Shown piece after piece: positions 1 to 8,868 of a DNA stretch of 64,000 nucleotides. The translations under genes were made by a program, and so were the position numbers. Under the pieces are notes generated by a model, which saw nothing but the letters and a program-made list of their open reading frames with translations, made no database searches and was not told the origin of the DNA. Source of the DNA: Nitrospirillum viridazoti CBAmc (GTDB lineage Bacteria; Pseudomonadota; Alphaproteobacteria; Azospirillales; Azospirillaceae); the NCBI RefSeq assembly GCF_000730165.1, contig NZ_CP022110.1, forward strand, positions 1,123,501 to 1,187,500, read 5' to 3'. Numbering within the stretch: the first letter of the stretch is position 1; each line of letters begins with the position of its first letter.

Positions 1-135
1 GGTCGGTACGGCCGGGGCCAGCGAGATGATCGCCAGAATGGGCAGGAATCCGCTGATCACCAGGATGATCCCCTGTCCCAAACCGGCCTTGCGTTGGGCG
101 CCCTGAGTCGGAGCGTCGATCGCCCGATCCACCAT
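1..135 (-). CDS. MFS-type transporter, N-terminal part only (runs off the window)
   Basis: The first 45 codons of a minus-strand gene begin with ATG at 135 and continue beyond base 1. A short polar basic head (residues 1-20) is followed by a strongly hydrophobic stretch that looks like the first membrane helix, with a proline-containing segment resembling the start of a major facilitator transporter. Nothing more of the protein is visible, so the substrate cannot be named. It is divergent from the flavin monooxygenase gene at 434, so the 136-433 gap probably holds both promoters. Confidence 0.5.
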   Translation of the reverse strand, partial: MVDRAIDAPTQGAQRKAGLGQGIILVISGFLPILAIISLAPAVPT

Positions 136-433
136 GAATATCCTCCCTCCGGCGTCGTGCGCCGTAACAGAATAATTATTTTGAAAATAATGAGGATGGG
201 GGAACTGTTTTGTCAACGCGGGAGTCGGTGGCCCAGGGGCGGAGCCGTAGATTTTCCCGAAGAAAAGCGATTTCTGACGCCGCTGGTGGGTTTCGGTTGA
301 CGCCAATCGGTTTGGCTGGTTACAAATTAAGAATATCAATTCTAATTTGCTTGCCGAGTCCGGCGTGATGCGGCCGGCTGGACCGCCATAGAACGGGCCG
401 GGGCCGGAACAGGGCGACCTAACGGAGGAAACA
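136..433. promoter_or_regulatory. Divergent intergenic region with AT-rich dyad
   Basis: No gene is seen here. The gap lies between two divergent genes and holds AT-rich patches that stand out from the high-GC surroundings. At 323-349 an imperfect palindrome has arms close to CAAATTAGAAT on both strands, a plausible operator for a local regulator. A ribosome binding site (GGAGGAAAC) follows at about 423-431 for the monooxygenase gene. No protein can be assigned to the dyad. Confidence 0.35.
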
Positions 434-1543
434 GTGCGCTTCTCGACCTTTCTGAACGCTCGCTCCATGGGGCCGGAGCAAGACCGTGCTGTGATGCTGG
501 GCATGATCGATCATGCGGAACGGGCGGAAGCGGCCGGTTTCGACGCCGTCTTCCTGCCGGACCACCATTTCACCGGCTATATGCCCATGGCGTCCGATCC
601 CTTCATGTTCGCGGCGTACCTAGCGTCGCGTCTGAAGCGGGTGCATTTCGGCTTCTCGGTCACCACGGTGCCGCTGCACCATCCCGTGCGGTTCGTCGAG
701 CGCATCAACATCCTGGATCAACTGACCCAGGGTCGGATACTGGTCGGCGTGGGCAGTGGCACGACGCCGGAAGAGATGATCGGCTTCGGCGTGAACTACA
801 AGGAAGCCTCCCGCCTGGCGGAGGAGAACCTGGCCATCGCCGAAACCTTATGGGCCAAGGCCCCGCATGACGCGCCGGTCACTTTTGACAACGGCCATTA
901 CAAGGGCGAGGTGGTGCAGCGTATCGCGCCGGTGGCCTACAGCGCGGGCCATGCCAAATTGATGCCGGTGGCAATGAAGGAAAGCAGCGCGCGGCGCGCG
1001 GCGGACCATGGCTGGCCCGCCTTCATTCCGGCCTTCACCCCGCCCCGGATCGGCGGGACGGAGCCCATGGTCCACGTCCGCAAATATTTCACCGCGTATC
1101 GGGACATGCTGATGGCGGCCGGCCATCCGTCCGACGTGGTCGCCGACGCCCTGTCCTGGTCGACGCACACCTATCAGTGTGTGCATGTGGCGGAAACCGA
1201 CGCGCAGGCCCGCCGGGAACTGGAGGACATCCTGACCGTCTACCAGGAGGCCGTTGACCGCGAGGCGGCTTTCAACGCCAAGGCCGAGGCGACGGAAGCC
1301 AACAAGAAGACGGACCGGACCCCCAACGCCCTGACGGAAGACTGGATCGGCACCTGGTGCCTTTACGGCAGCCCCGAGACGGTGATCGAGCATCTGCGGC
1401 CCTACCAGGAACTGGGCATCGGCAACATCCTTTGCGGCATGTTGACCGGCCCCTTGACGGAACAGCGCATGGCCTACGCCAACCAGACGCTGGACCTCAT
1501 GGCCCGGAAGGTCATCCCGGCCCTCAGGGAGGGGGGGAGATGA
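434..1543 (+). CDS. LLM-class flavin-dependent monooxygenase (luciferase-like)
   Basis: This 369-residue protein has the alpha/beta-barrel character of bacterial luciferase-like monooxygenases, which use reduced FMN and oxygen to oxidise small organic substrates in the cytoplasm. The conserved middle region (about residues 75-110, with PLHHPVRFVERINILDQLT and a glycine-rich GVGSGTTPEEM) is typical of the family. It starts with GTG at 434, preceded by GGAGGAAAC. Its stop overlaps the start of an FMN reductase gene (ATGA at 1540-1543), so the two are probably translated together as a two-component monooxygenase. The substrate is not evident. Confidence 0.85.
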   Translation: MRFSTFLNARSMGPEQDRAVMLGMIDHAERAEAAGFDAVFLPDHHFTGYMPMASDPFMFAAYLASRLKRVHFGFSVTTVPLHHPVRFVERINILDQLTQGRILVGVGSGTTPEEMIGFGVNYKEASRLAEENLAIAETLWAKAPHDAPVTFDNGHYKGEVVQRIAPVAYSAGHAKLMPVAMKESSARRAADHGWPAFIPAFTPPRIGGTEPMVHVRKYFTAYRDMLMAAGHPSDVVADALSWSTHTYQCVHVAETDAQARRELEDILTVYQEAVDREAAFNAKAEATEANKKTDRTPNALTEDWIGTWCLYGSPETVIEHLRPYQELGIGNILCGMLTGPLTEQRMAYANQTLDLMARKVIPALREGGR

Positions 1544-2100
1544 GCCGGCCGCTGATCGTCGGCTTCGGCGGCACCACCCGTCCGGGGTCATCGGGAGAGC
1601 GCATGGTGGCGGCCGTACTGTCGGCCGCCGCCGCCCTGGGGGCCGAAACCCGGCTGTTCGGCGGCGCCGACCTGGCGGTCCTGCCGCATTTCGCACCCGA
1701 AAACCGCCAGCGTACGGCGGAGCAGCGCGAGTTCGTGGACGCGGTACGCGCCGCGAACGGCTTGGTCATCGGGTCGCCCGGTTATCATGGCGGCGTCTCC
1801 GGCCTGGTGAAGAACGCCATCGATCTGCTGGAGGATTTGCGCGACGACGACCGCGTCTATTTTGACGGGCTGCCGGTCGGGCTGGCGGTCACGGCGGCGG
1901 GCTGGCAGGCGGGCGGCGTGACCCTGACGGCGCTGCGCGGGATCGTCCATGCGATGCGGGGCTGGCCCACCCCGCTGGGTATCGCCGTGAACACCGTGGC
2001 GCAGAAGCCCTTTGATGCCGAGGGGCGTCTGATCGACGCCGGTATCCTGGAACAGGTCCAGGTTCAAGCCCAACAAATCATGCTGCTGGCCGACCTCTGA
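1540..2100 (+). CDS. NADPH-dependent FMN reductase (flavodoxin fold)
   Basis: This 186-residue protein has the flavodoxin-like layout of NAD(P)H:FMN reductases: a first strand followed by the phosphate-binding loop GGTTRPGSSGE (about residues 10-20), the segment IGSPGYHGGVSGLVKNAID (about 78-96), which matches the SPEYHGSxxGxLKNAID family motif, and a late GW/GG turn. It would supply reduced FMN to the monooxygenase upstream, whose stop codon overlaps this ATG by four bases. The length is normal for the family. Confidence 0.88.
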   Translation: MSRPLIVGFGGTTRPGSSGERMVAAVLSAAAALGAETRLFGGADLAVLPHFAPENRQRTAEQREFVDAVRAANGLVIGSPGYHGGVSGLVKNAIDLLEDLRDDDRVYFDGLPVGLAVTAAGWQAGGVTLTALRGIVHAMRGWPTPLGIAVNTVAQKPFDAEGRLIDAGILEQVQVQAQQIMLLADL

Positions 2101-2128
2101 TCGCCAGCGTCTTAGGGGGAATTCCCGA

Positions 2129-4534
2129 ATGTCTGTCGATTTGCCCGACGATCCCTTTGCCATCGCCCCGTTGACGAGTGGTCGTGACATGTGGTCGACG
2201 GCCGAACTGCCCGGCATCCGTTCCATCAAGATGGCGGATGGCCCCATGGGTATCGCCTCGGGCCGGGTGGACGAGCGGGACGTCGCCGTTCTCACCCCAT
2301 GCGGCACCGCCCTGGGTGCCAGTTTCGATCCCGACCTGGTGGCCCGCGTGGGCGCCATTGTCGGTGGCGAGGCGCGGCGCCTGGGCGTCGACGCCGTCCT
2401 GGCACCAAACCTGAACCTGCAACGCAGTCCCCTCTGCGGTCGCGCGTTCGAGCTGTTCGGTGAGGATCCCTATCTCGCCGGTGCCCTGGGGGCCGCCTGG
2501 ATCGGCGGCCTGCAAAGCCAAGGGGTGGGATCCGTCGCCAAGCACCTGGTGTGCAATGACAGCGAGACCGATCGGGACAGCATGAACGCCGTGGTCGATG
2601 ACCGCGCCCTACGGGAGGTTTACCTGCTGCCGTTCGAGATGGCGGCGACCGCGGGCTGCGTCGGCATCCTGGCGGCCTACAACCGCCTGAATGGCCATTA
2701 TTGCGTGGAACATCGCCAGCTGCTGACGGAGATCGTCAAGGGTGATTGGCGTTACCCCGGTTTCATCGTCTCCGACTGGTTCGGGGGCCGCGACACCGTG
2801 CGCTCCGCCTTGGCGGGATTGGACCTGGACATGCCGGGTCCCGACCGGGTGCTGGGGACGAAGTTCGCCGCCGCGGTGACGGCGGGCACGGTGTCGGCGG
2901 ACCGCCTAGCCGATGCGGCGGGGCGCGTGGCCGGGGGCGTGCGGGCCATCGACGGGTTGCCGGTCGGCACGGCCGTGGCCGACCCGGATGCTGTGCTGAC
3001 CGAGGCCGCCGCCGCCGGCTTCGTGCTGCTGAAGAACGAGGGCGGGCTGTTGCCGCTGGCGCCGGCGGCCGTGCGGCGGTTGGCCATCATCGGTCCCAAT
3101 GCGGCCAGCCCCTGCCTGCAGGGCGGCACATTCGCCAAGATCGCGGTGCGTCCCGATTTCGTCACGCCGCTGCAGGCCATCCGTGAGCGCTTCGGTGACG
3201 CCATGCAGGTGGTCTATGAGCAGGGCGTGGCGCCGGAATATCGCCTGCCGCCCCTGAGCGTTACGCCCGCCCGGGACCTGGGCGATGGGGCGTCGCGCGG
3301 CATGACCGTGGAGTTCTTTGTCGGCGATGGTGACGGCGAACCCGTGTTCGCGGAGACCCGCGACACCAACTCGCTGACATGGTTCGTTGGCCTGCCGGGG
3401 ACGGACCACCTGAAACAAGCCGGGCGCATCCGGGCCAGCGGATGGTATGTGCCGGAGCGGGGGGGCGCGCACCGCGTCCACATCGGCGGCACGGGCACGC
3501 TGCGCCTGATGGTGGATGGCCGCGAGGTGTTCAGCGGCGGTGGTCCGGTGGCGCCGTCCGATCTCATGGGCACGCTCAAGGGCGGCGACAGCCAGTCGGT
3601 GGAGGTGGACCTGGCCGCCGCCACACCCGTGCTGCTGTCCTTCGAACTGGCCTACACCCCGGCCCGGGCTCAAGGCCTGTGGTATGGCATGGCAGGCCCG
3701 GACCTGCCGGCTGAGATGCTGGAACGCGCCCTGGCCGCCGCGGCCGCCGCCGATGTTGTTTTGCTGATGGTGGGGGAGACGGCGGACGCCGGCGTGGAAA
3801 GCAAGGACCGCCCCGGTACGTCTCTGCCGGCCGCGCAGGTTGATCTGCTCCATCGCCTGCAGGGGGTGAATCCCAACATCGTGGCCATCTGCAATGTGGC
3901 CCACGCCTTCGACCTGTCATGGCAGGACAAGGTGAAGGGCTTGATGATCACCTGGTATCCCGGCGAACAGTATGGACCCGCCTTGGCCCAGGTCTTGGCT
4001 GGGGACCGCGAGCCTGGCGGTCGCTTGCCCTTGAGCATCGCCCGTCAGGACGGGGATTATCCCGCCTTCAGCCTGAAGCCGGACATGTCGGGCGACGTGC
4101 CCTACCGGGAGGGGCACCTCATTGGCTACAAGGGGATGCAGGCCGCCGGCACAGCGCCCTTGCATGCCTTCGGCGCCGGTTTCGGCTATACCCGCTTCGC
4201 GGTGTCCGATCCCTGCCTGACCGAGGCGGCGGACGGTGCCGCCGTGGTGTCGGCGCGGGTGCGCAATATCGGGCCGCGTCCGGGTAAGGCGGTGCTCCAG
4301 GCCTATGTCGCCGGGCCGGACGGTATCCGCCACTTGCGCGGCTTCGTCAGCATCGCCGTGCCGGCGGGGGAGGAGGTGCCCGTTCGCCTCACGCTGCCGT
4401 CGCGCGCCTTCGCCCACTGGGACACATCGGCCGGCGGCTGGCGGACGGCACCGGCCCGGCACGAAGTGCTGCTGGGGTGGAGCAGCCTGGATCTGCCGTT
4501 ACGGCTGATCGTCGAGCGGGCGGCGGGCCGTTAG
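2129..4534 (+). CDS. Glycoside hydrolase family 3 beta-glucosidase-like protein with PA14 insert
   Basis: This 801-residue protein has the GH3 order: an N-terminal barrel domain, a second alpha/beta domain carrying a PA14-type insert (about residues 385-530), then a C-terminal fibronectin-like domain. The nucleophile aspartate is D216 in IVSDWFG; KHLVCNDSE (about 148-156) is the conserved KH motif. There is no signal peptide, so it probably acts in the cytoplasm on imported glycosides. It starts at ATG 2129 after AGGGGGA. It follows the flavin pair by 28 bp and ends overlapping the convergent TetR gene by 4 bp. The sugar specificity is unknown. Confidence 0.9.
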   Translation: MSVDLPDDPFAIAPLTSGRDMWSTAELPGIRSIKMADGPMGIASGRVDERDVAVLTPCGTALGASFDPDLVARVGAIVGGEARRLGVDAVLAPNLNLQRSPLCGRAFELFGEDPYLAGALGAAWIGGLQSQGVGSVAKHLVCNDSETDRDSMNAVVDDRALREVYLLPFEMAATAGCVGILAAYNRLNGHYCVEHRQLLTEIVKGDWRYPGFIVSDWFGGRDTVRSALAGLDLDMPGPDRVLGTKFAAAVTAGTVSADRLADAAGRVAGGVRAIDGLPVGTAVADPDAVLTEAAAAGFVLLKNEGGLLPLAPAAVRRLAIIGPNAASPCLQGGTFAKIAVRPDFVTPLQAIRERFGDAMQVVYEQGVAPEYRLPPLSVTPARDLGDGASRGMTVEFFVGDGDGEPVFAETRDTNSLTWFVGLPGTDHLKQAGRIRASGWYVPERGGAHRVHIGGTGTLRLMVDGREVFSGGGPVAPSDLMGTLKGGDSQSVEVDLAAATPVLLSFELAYTPARAQGLWYGMAGPDLPAEMLERALAAAAAADVVLLMVGETADAGVESKDRPGTSLPAAQVDLLHRLQGVNPNIVAICNVAHAFDLSWQDKVKGLMITWYPGEQYGPALAQVLAGDREPGGRLPLSIARQDGDYPAFSLKPDMSGDVPYREGHLIGYKGMQAAGTAPLHAFGAGFGYTRFAVSDPCLTEAADGAAVVSARVRNIGPRPGKAVLQAYVAGPDGIRHLRGFVSIAVPAGEEVPVRLTLPSRAFAHWDTSAGGWRTAPARHEVLLGWSSLDLPLRLIVERAAGR

Positions 4535-5382
4535 CCCGCCTTCGCCTTGGTGCTGGGCCTGCCCCTCGGCCGGCGTTGGGGCGCGGCGGCGGTCGTGTCG
4601 GGTTGCCTGTCCTGGTCGGCGTCCTCCTCAAGCCCGGCGGCGTCGGTGCCGCGCGGGATGCCGGCCCGCGGTTCGGAGGGGGACGCGGAGTGAGGCCGAC
4701 CGCCATCGTGGGACGCCGCCTGGGCGACATAAGGCTTGGTCATGAGATAGGCCGCGAAGGAATGCGTGAGGTCGCGTTTCAGTTGCTCCCATTCCCACAT
4801 ATCCCCCTCTTCCCGCACCGAGCCCAGCCCCAAGACGCGGGCCAAGGCTGCGTACATGATATTGAATCCCGCCTGCACGGCGCGTTCGGGATCAGGGTGC
4901 GCGATATCCTCGCGGTATCTTAAAATCGCGAGTTTGATGTCGGCGATGGCCGCCTGATGGGACGTCTTGCCCAACTGGGCCACTACGGGGTCATGGTTGG
5001 CGCGCAGCATCATGGCCCTGAGTATGTCCGCGTGATGGCGCAGGTGCTCCGCCATGCCCGCGGTCAGCGCCGCGACCAGGTCATGCAGGTTGCCCGTCTC
5101 CAAGGCCACCCGGGCGATCAACTGCTGCTGCTCCTGCTGGATGTTCGCTTGAACACGATCCTGCACGGCGCGGATCAAGTCGTCTTTACTGTCGAAACGA
5201 CAATAGATGGAGCCGACCGAGACCTTGCCGACACGGCTGACATCAGTGAGGGTGAACTCATCGTTGCCGTGAATTTTCAGCAGATCTTGCGCCGCCGCTA
5301 GCATTCGTTCGTACGAGGCCTTGCTGCGACTTTGCACGGGCTCTCGTTGTGGGCCTGGCTTCACCGCTCTTCGTTCACTCAT
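4531..5382 (-). CDS. TetR/AcrR-family regulator with a C-terminal AT-hook-like tail
   Basis: This 283-residue protein has a TetR helix-turn-helix near residues 25-70 (ERMLAAAQDLL, then FTLTDVSRVGKVSVGSIYCRF), followed by a helical ligand/dimer domain. It is longer than the usual 190-220 residues: from about residue 220 there is a low-complexity Pro/Asp/Ala-rich tail ending in RRPRGRPSTK, which looks like an AT-hook. It is divergent from the TonB receptor gene at 5906 and convergent with the GH3 gene, so it is a likely local repressor of one or both. The ligand is unknown. Confidence 0.85.
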   Translation of the reverse strand: MSERRAVKPGPQREPVQSRSKASYERMLAAAQDLLKIHGNDEFTLTDVSRVGKVSVGSIYCRFDSKDDLIRAVQDRVQANIQQEQQQLIARVALETGNLHDLVAALTAGMAEHLRHHADILRAMMLRANHDPVVAQLGKTSHQAAIADIKLAILRYREDIAHPDPERAVQAGFNIMYAALARVLGLGSVREEGDMWEWEQLKRDLTHSFAAYLMTKPYVAQAASHDGGRPHSASPSEPRAGIPRGTDAAGLEEDADQDRQPDTTAAAPQRRPRGRPSTKAKAG

Positions 5383-5905
5383 AAGCTCCGCTTTCCCAAA
5401 TATATCGACAGCTCGTGGCGGCTCGAAATTATAGCACTGATACCATTTTGGGCTATCGGCTGGAGAACTGCAATCGCGTGGGTGGGGTACACGCCCGACT
5501 TTGGCGTGCCCGCCTTCGTCGCGTGGCGCACCGAACGGGGCTGGCCAAGGCCCGCAACAGTCGTTTCATAATATAACGGCGATTCCGATAGTTCGGCATG
5601 GGCGCATGATTTCCAGCCCTTTATCATGCGATGGGGCGGGCCGTCGCATGGCGGAAAGCCTGCGGCTCTTTGAACCAGTGGGTTGGGGGCATGGCGCTAA
5701 TTGCAAAACTTTCCCTGGGTTTTCGTCCTTTTGCCCGCCCGGCGCCGCCGTGTGCGCCAGTGGGCAGCCTAGCGTAGGGCATGGGCGTATTGGCCCTAGA
5801 CAAGAACAATAATACAGGTTCTAATTATCTCCAACAAATGCGGGGAGGAATGGATGGGCCGGTAAACCGTCGGTCACCTTCCTGAAATCACAGGGGAGGG
5901 TGTCC
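5383..5905. promoter_or_regulatory. Divergent control region between tetR-like and TonB-receptor genes
   Basis: These 523 bases contain no supported gene. They lie between two divergent genes. A dyad AGAAC-N10-GTTCT at 5803-5822, in AT-rich DNA about 85 bp before the receptor start, is a candidate operator for the neighbouring TetR-like protein; this assignment is inference. The ribosome binding site AGGGGAGG is at 5892-5899. Confidence 0.35.
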
Positions 5906-8194
5906 ATGAAACCATCGATCAAATTGCTGCTCCGCGCGTCGACGGCGCTGTTCCTGGCGACTGGGGCCGCCACGGCGCAGACCGCACCGGCATCCACCAG
6001 CGCCAACGCCGCCGACACCTCCCTTATGGAAATCGTGGTTACGGCCCAGAAGCGCAGCGAAAGCGTGCAGCAGGTGCCGATTTCCGTGACGGTGATCGGC
6101 GCCGACCAGCTGGCCCGGCGGGGCGTGCAGTCGGTGCAGGATCTCTCACAGGCCAGCGCCTCCTTGGAATTCACGGCGCCCGCGGCCGCGCCTGGCGGCG
6201 GCGGTTTCGTCCGCGGCATCGGCACCAACCAAGTGGGTAACGCCACGGCCGCCAGCTCCGTCAGCATCGTGCTGGACGGCGTCGTGCTGGGCAATGTGCC
6301 GGTTTCCGACATTTTCGACACCGAACGGGTGGAGGTGCTGAAGGGGCCGCAAGGCACGCTGTTCGGCAGTTCGGTGTCGGCCGGCTTGGTCAACATCACC
6401 ACCAAGGCGCCCGTCCTGGGCGAAACGTCGGGCTATGTGACCACGGAATTCGGCCTTACCGGCCTGGGCTCGGGCTATTCACGCGATGTCGTGCGCGCCG
6501 CGCTGAACGTGCCGGTCACCAGCAATTCGGCCCTGCGACTGGCCGCGCACTTCTATGACAACTCCGGCCTGACCAACGACACGATCACAGGCAAGGATGA
6601 GGACCAGAGCAACTACGGCCTCCGCGCCCGCTATCTGGCCCAGCTGTCCGACAAGCTGACGTTCAACCTGATCGGCGATTACAACAAGACCGACGACAGG
6701 GACCCGGGCGGCCTGATCTATCGGGCGGCCACCGCCGGCTCGCCGCTGGCCCAGGCGCTGGGCGCGTGCGGCATCGTGGCCTCCGCCTCCAACACCAGCC
6801 AGTGCAACGAGCAGGGGCTGTACGACCGGGCGCAGGTCGGCGGCGTGTCGGGCCAATTCGACCTCGACCTCGACGGCATGACGCTGACCTCCATCACCGC
6901 CGGGCGCCGTTTGCACGACACCACCGCTGTGGACCTCATCGGCATCACGCCGTCGGTGGCGCGCCAGTACATGCAGAACTGCAATTTCGCGGACTGCTTC
7001 CCGGTGGTGGCGCTCTATGCCGGCACCACGACCACCCCGCAGGTGACCAATCATTCCCTCTTCTCGCAGGAACTGCGCCTGACTTCGTCGGACAACCGCG
7101 ACCTGGAATGGGTCGGCGGCTTGTATTACCAGCGCACCGCCTTCGCCAATTCCAAGCCGGGGTTGCTGATCATCCACCCGGCGGCCGTGGGCATGGATCT
7201 GACAGCCGCGGAGGGCACGCAGCGTATCCACGCGGATAGCGAGGACTATGCCGCCTTTGGCAACGCGACCTGGTACCTGGAACCGGAAACCCGGCTGATC
7301 GGCGGCCTGCGCTTCACGCATTCCCGCGTCCATGAGGAAGAGTCGGACCTCATCAACGCTGGCGTGCCGGACACCTTCGCCGCGACCGGCTACGCCAACG
7401 CCGCCACCTGGCGCGCTGGCGTACAGCACGATTTCGACCGGGACATGATGGTCTACGCGACGGTCTCCACCGGTTACAAGGCGCCGCAGATCAACGACCA
7501 GCTGACCACCACCGACCATGCCCTGGACCCCATCAAGGCGGAACGCCCCATCGGGTTCGAGGTGGGGGTGAAGAAGACCATGTTCGACGGCCGGCTCTAC
7601 GTCGACGCTGACCTGTTCTATACCGACGTGAAGGACTTCCAGACGCAGTCGTGCGTTTCAGGCATCAGCGGGCTGAACTGCTCCAACATCAACGTGTCGA
7701 AGGTCGTCACCAAGGGTTTCGAGTGGGAAATCTTCGGCCATCCCTTCGCGGATACGACCGTCAACGTTTCCGGTATCGTCAATATCGCCGAATACCCGCA
7801 GGGCTTCATCGGCGCCGACGGGTCGGACATGTCCAACAAGCAGCTGAACTACGCGCCCAAGTTCAAGATGACCATCTCGGCCGAGCGGCAGTTCACCCTG
7901 TCCGACACCTACAGCCTGGTCCTGGGGGCGGATGCCACCATCCGGACCAAGCAATCCATGTATCTGTCGGCCGACCCGGTCTACGTCGTGCCGGGTCAGA
8001 CCATCTTCAACGCCCGGCTGACCCTGAAGTCCGAGGACGGCTGGTCTGTGGGCTTGTTTGGCCGCAATCTGGGCGACAAGGTTTATCCGACCCAGCTGTA
8101 CCCCACCACGGCGTTCGCCCAGGGCGGGCTGTGGCAGGCGATCGATCCCAACGCGCGCCGGCTGGTGGGCATACAGGCGGAAGCCAAGTTCTGA
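5906..8194 (+). CDS. TonB-dependent outer-membrane receptor
   Basis: The roughly 762-residue protein starts with a signal peptide (charged start, hydrophobic run, AxA-type cleavage near TGAATAQ). A TonB-box-like EIVVTAQKR and a plug domain (about 40-160; residues such as VLDGVVLG and EVLKGPQGTLFG) follow, then a beta-barrel of many amphipathic strands ending in an aromatic F (GIQAEAKF). It imports a large substrate across the outer membrane using TonB energy. ATG 5906 is chosen over GTG 5900 because the AGGGGAGG site ends right before GTG. The neighbours (GH3, GMC oxidoreductase) suggest a sugar or plant glycoside as ligand. Confidence 0.92.
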   Translation: MKPSIKLLLRASTALFLATGAATAQTAPASTSANAADTSLMEIVVTAQKRSESVQQVPISVTVIGADQLARRGVQSVQDLSQASASLEFTAPAAAPGGGGFVRGIGTNQVGNATAASSVSIVLDGVVLGNVPVSDIFDTERVEVLKGPQGTLFGSSVSAGLVNITTKAPVLGETSGYVTTEFGLTGLGSGYSRDVVRAALNVPVTSNSALRLAAHFYDNSGLTNDTITGKDEDQSNYGLRARYLAQLSDKLTFNLIGDYNKTDDRDPGGLIYRAATAGSPLAQALGACGIVASASNTSQCNEQGLYDRAQVGGVSGQFDLDLDGMTLTSITAGRRLHDTTAVDLIGITPSVARQYMQNCNFADCFPVVALYAGTTTTPQVTNHSLFSQELRLTSSDNRDLEWVGGLYYQRTAFANSKPGLLIIHPAAVGMDLTAAEGTQRIHADSEDYAAFGNATWYLEPETRLIGGLRFTHSRVHEEESDLINAGVPDTFAATGYANAATWRAGVQHDFDRDMMVYATVSTGYKAPQINDQLTTTDHALDPIKAERPIGFEVGVKKTMFDGRLYVDADLFYTDVKDFQTQSCVSGISGLNCSNINVSKVVTKGFEWEIFGHPFADTTVNVSGIVNIAEYPQGFIGADGSDMSNKQLNYAPKFKMTISAERQFTLSDTYSLVLGADATIRTKQSMYLSADPVYVVPGQTIFNARLTLKSEDGWSVGLFGRNLGDKVYPTQLYPTTAFAQGGLWQAIDPNARRLVGIQAEAKF

Positions 8195-8220
8195 AGCTGG
8201 ACCTGTTGAGAGGATAGCCC

Positions 8221-8868
8221 ATGGATAATCGTACTCGGGATGCAGGGGGCGCCGGGCGGCGCCAGTTCCTGATGGCCATGGCGGCCGCCGGCGCTGCGCT
8301 GACGCCCGTCGCCCTCTGGGCCCAGGTGAGGACCGGTGCGGACGCGCCCGCCGCCAAGGCCCTGGCGCCCTCGCAGCAGGCGCTGCTGGATCGGGTGGCC
8401 GATTTGACGATACCGGACAGCGACACGCCCGGCGCGCTGGCGGTTGGCGTGCCGGCCTTCGTCGCCCTGGCGCTTGCTCATGGCCTGGAGGGCGCCGGCG
8501 CGCCCGTTCCTGCGGCCCGTTTCACCGGCGGCGCGGCTCCGGAGGGCGCCACCGTGCTGGATTGGCTGACGTTCGAGCTGGACCTGAAGACGGGGGGCGC
8601 CTTTCTGGCGGCGGCACCCGCTGCCCAGGCGCAGGCGCTGGCGGCCCTGGACGGTGCGGCCTATGCGCCCGGCGGCCCACCTGGTGGCGACGCGTCGCCC
8701 TGGCGTGTGCTGAAAGGGCTGATCGTCACCGGCTACTACACCTCCGAGGCTGGCGCCTCGCAGGAGCTGCAATACGAACTGGTACCGGGACATTGGGACC
8801 CGGATGTACCGGTGGGGCCCCACGCGCGGGCTTGGTCTAACGATTGGACGGCGGTGGACTTCGGATGA
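8221..8868 (+). CDS. Gluconate 2-dehydrogenase subunit 3-like protein, Tat signal
   Basis: This 215-residue protein opens with a twin-arginine signal (GRRQFLMAMAAAGAAL at about 13-28). The mature part resembles the small gamma subunit of membrane gluconate/sorbitol dehydrogenases (LTIPDSDTPGALAVGVPAFV near 60-80; LKGLIVTGYYTSEAGA near 160-175). Such subunits carry the folded flavoprotein subunit to the periplasm. Its stop overlaps the start of the GMC oxidoreductase by four bases, which supports a two-subunit enzyme. The usual cytochrome c subunit is not in the window. Confidence 0.88.
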   Translation: MDNRTRDAGGAGRRQFLMAMAAAGAALTPVALWAQVRTGADAPAAKALAPSQQALLDRVADLTIPDSDTPGALAVGVPAFVALALAHGLEGAGAPVPAARFTGGAAPEGATVLDWLTFELDLKTGGAFLAAAPAAQAQALAALDGAAYAPGGPPGGDASPWRVLKGLIVTGYYTSEAGASQELQYELVPGHWDPDVPVGPHARAWSNDWTAVDFG

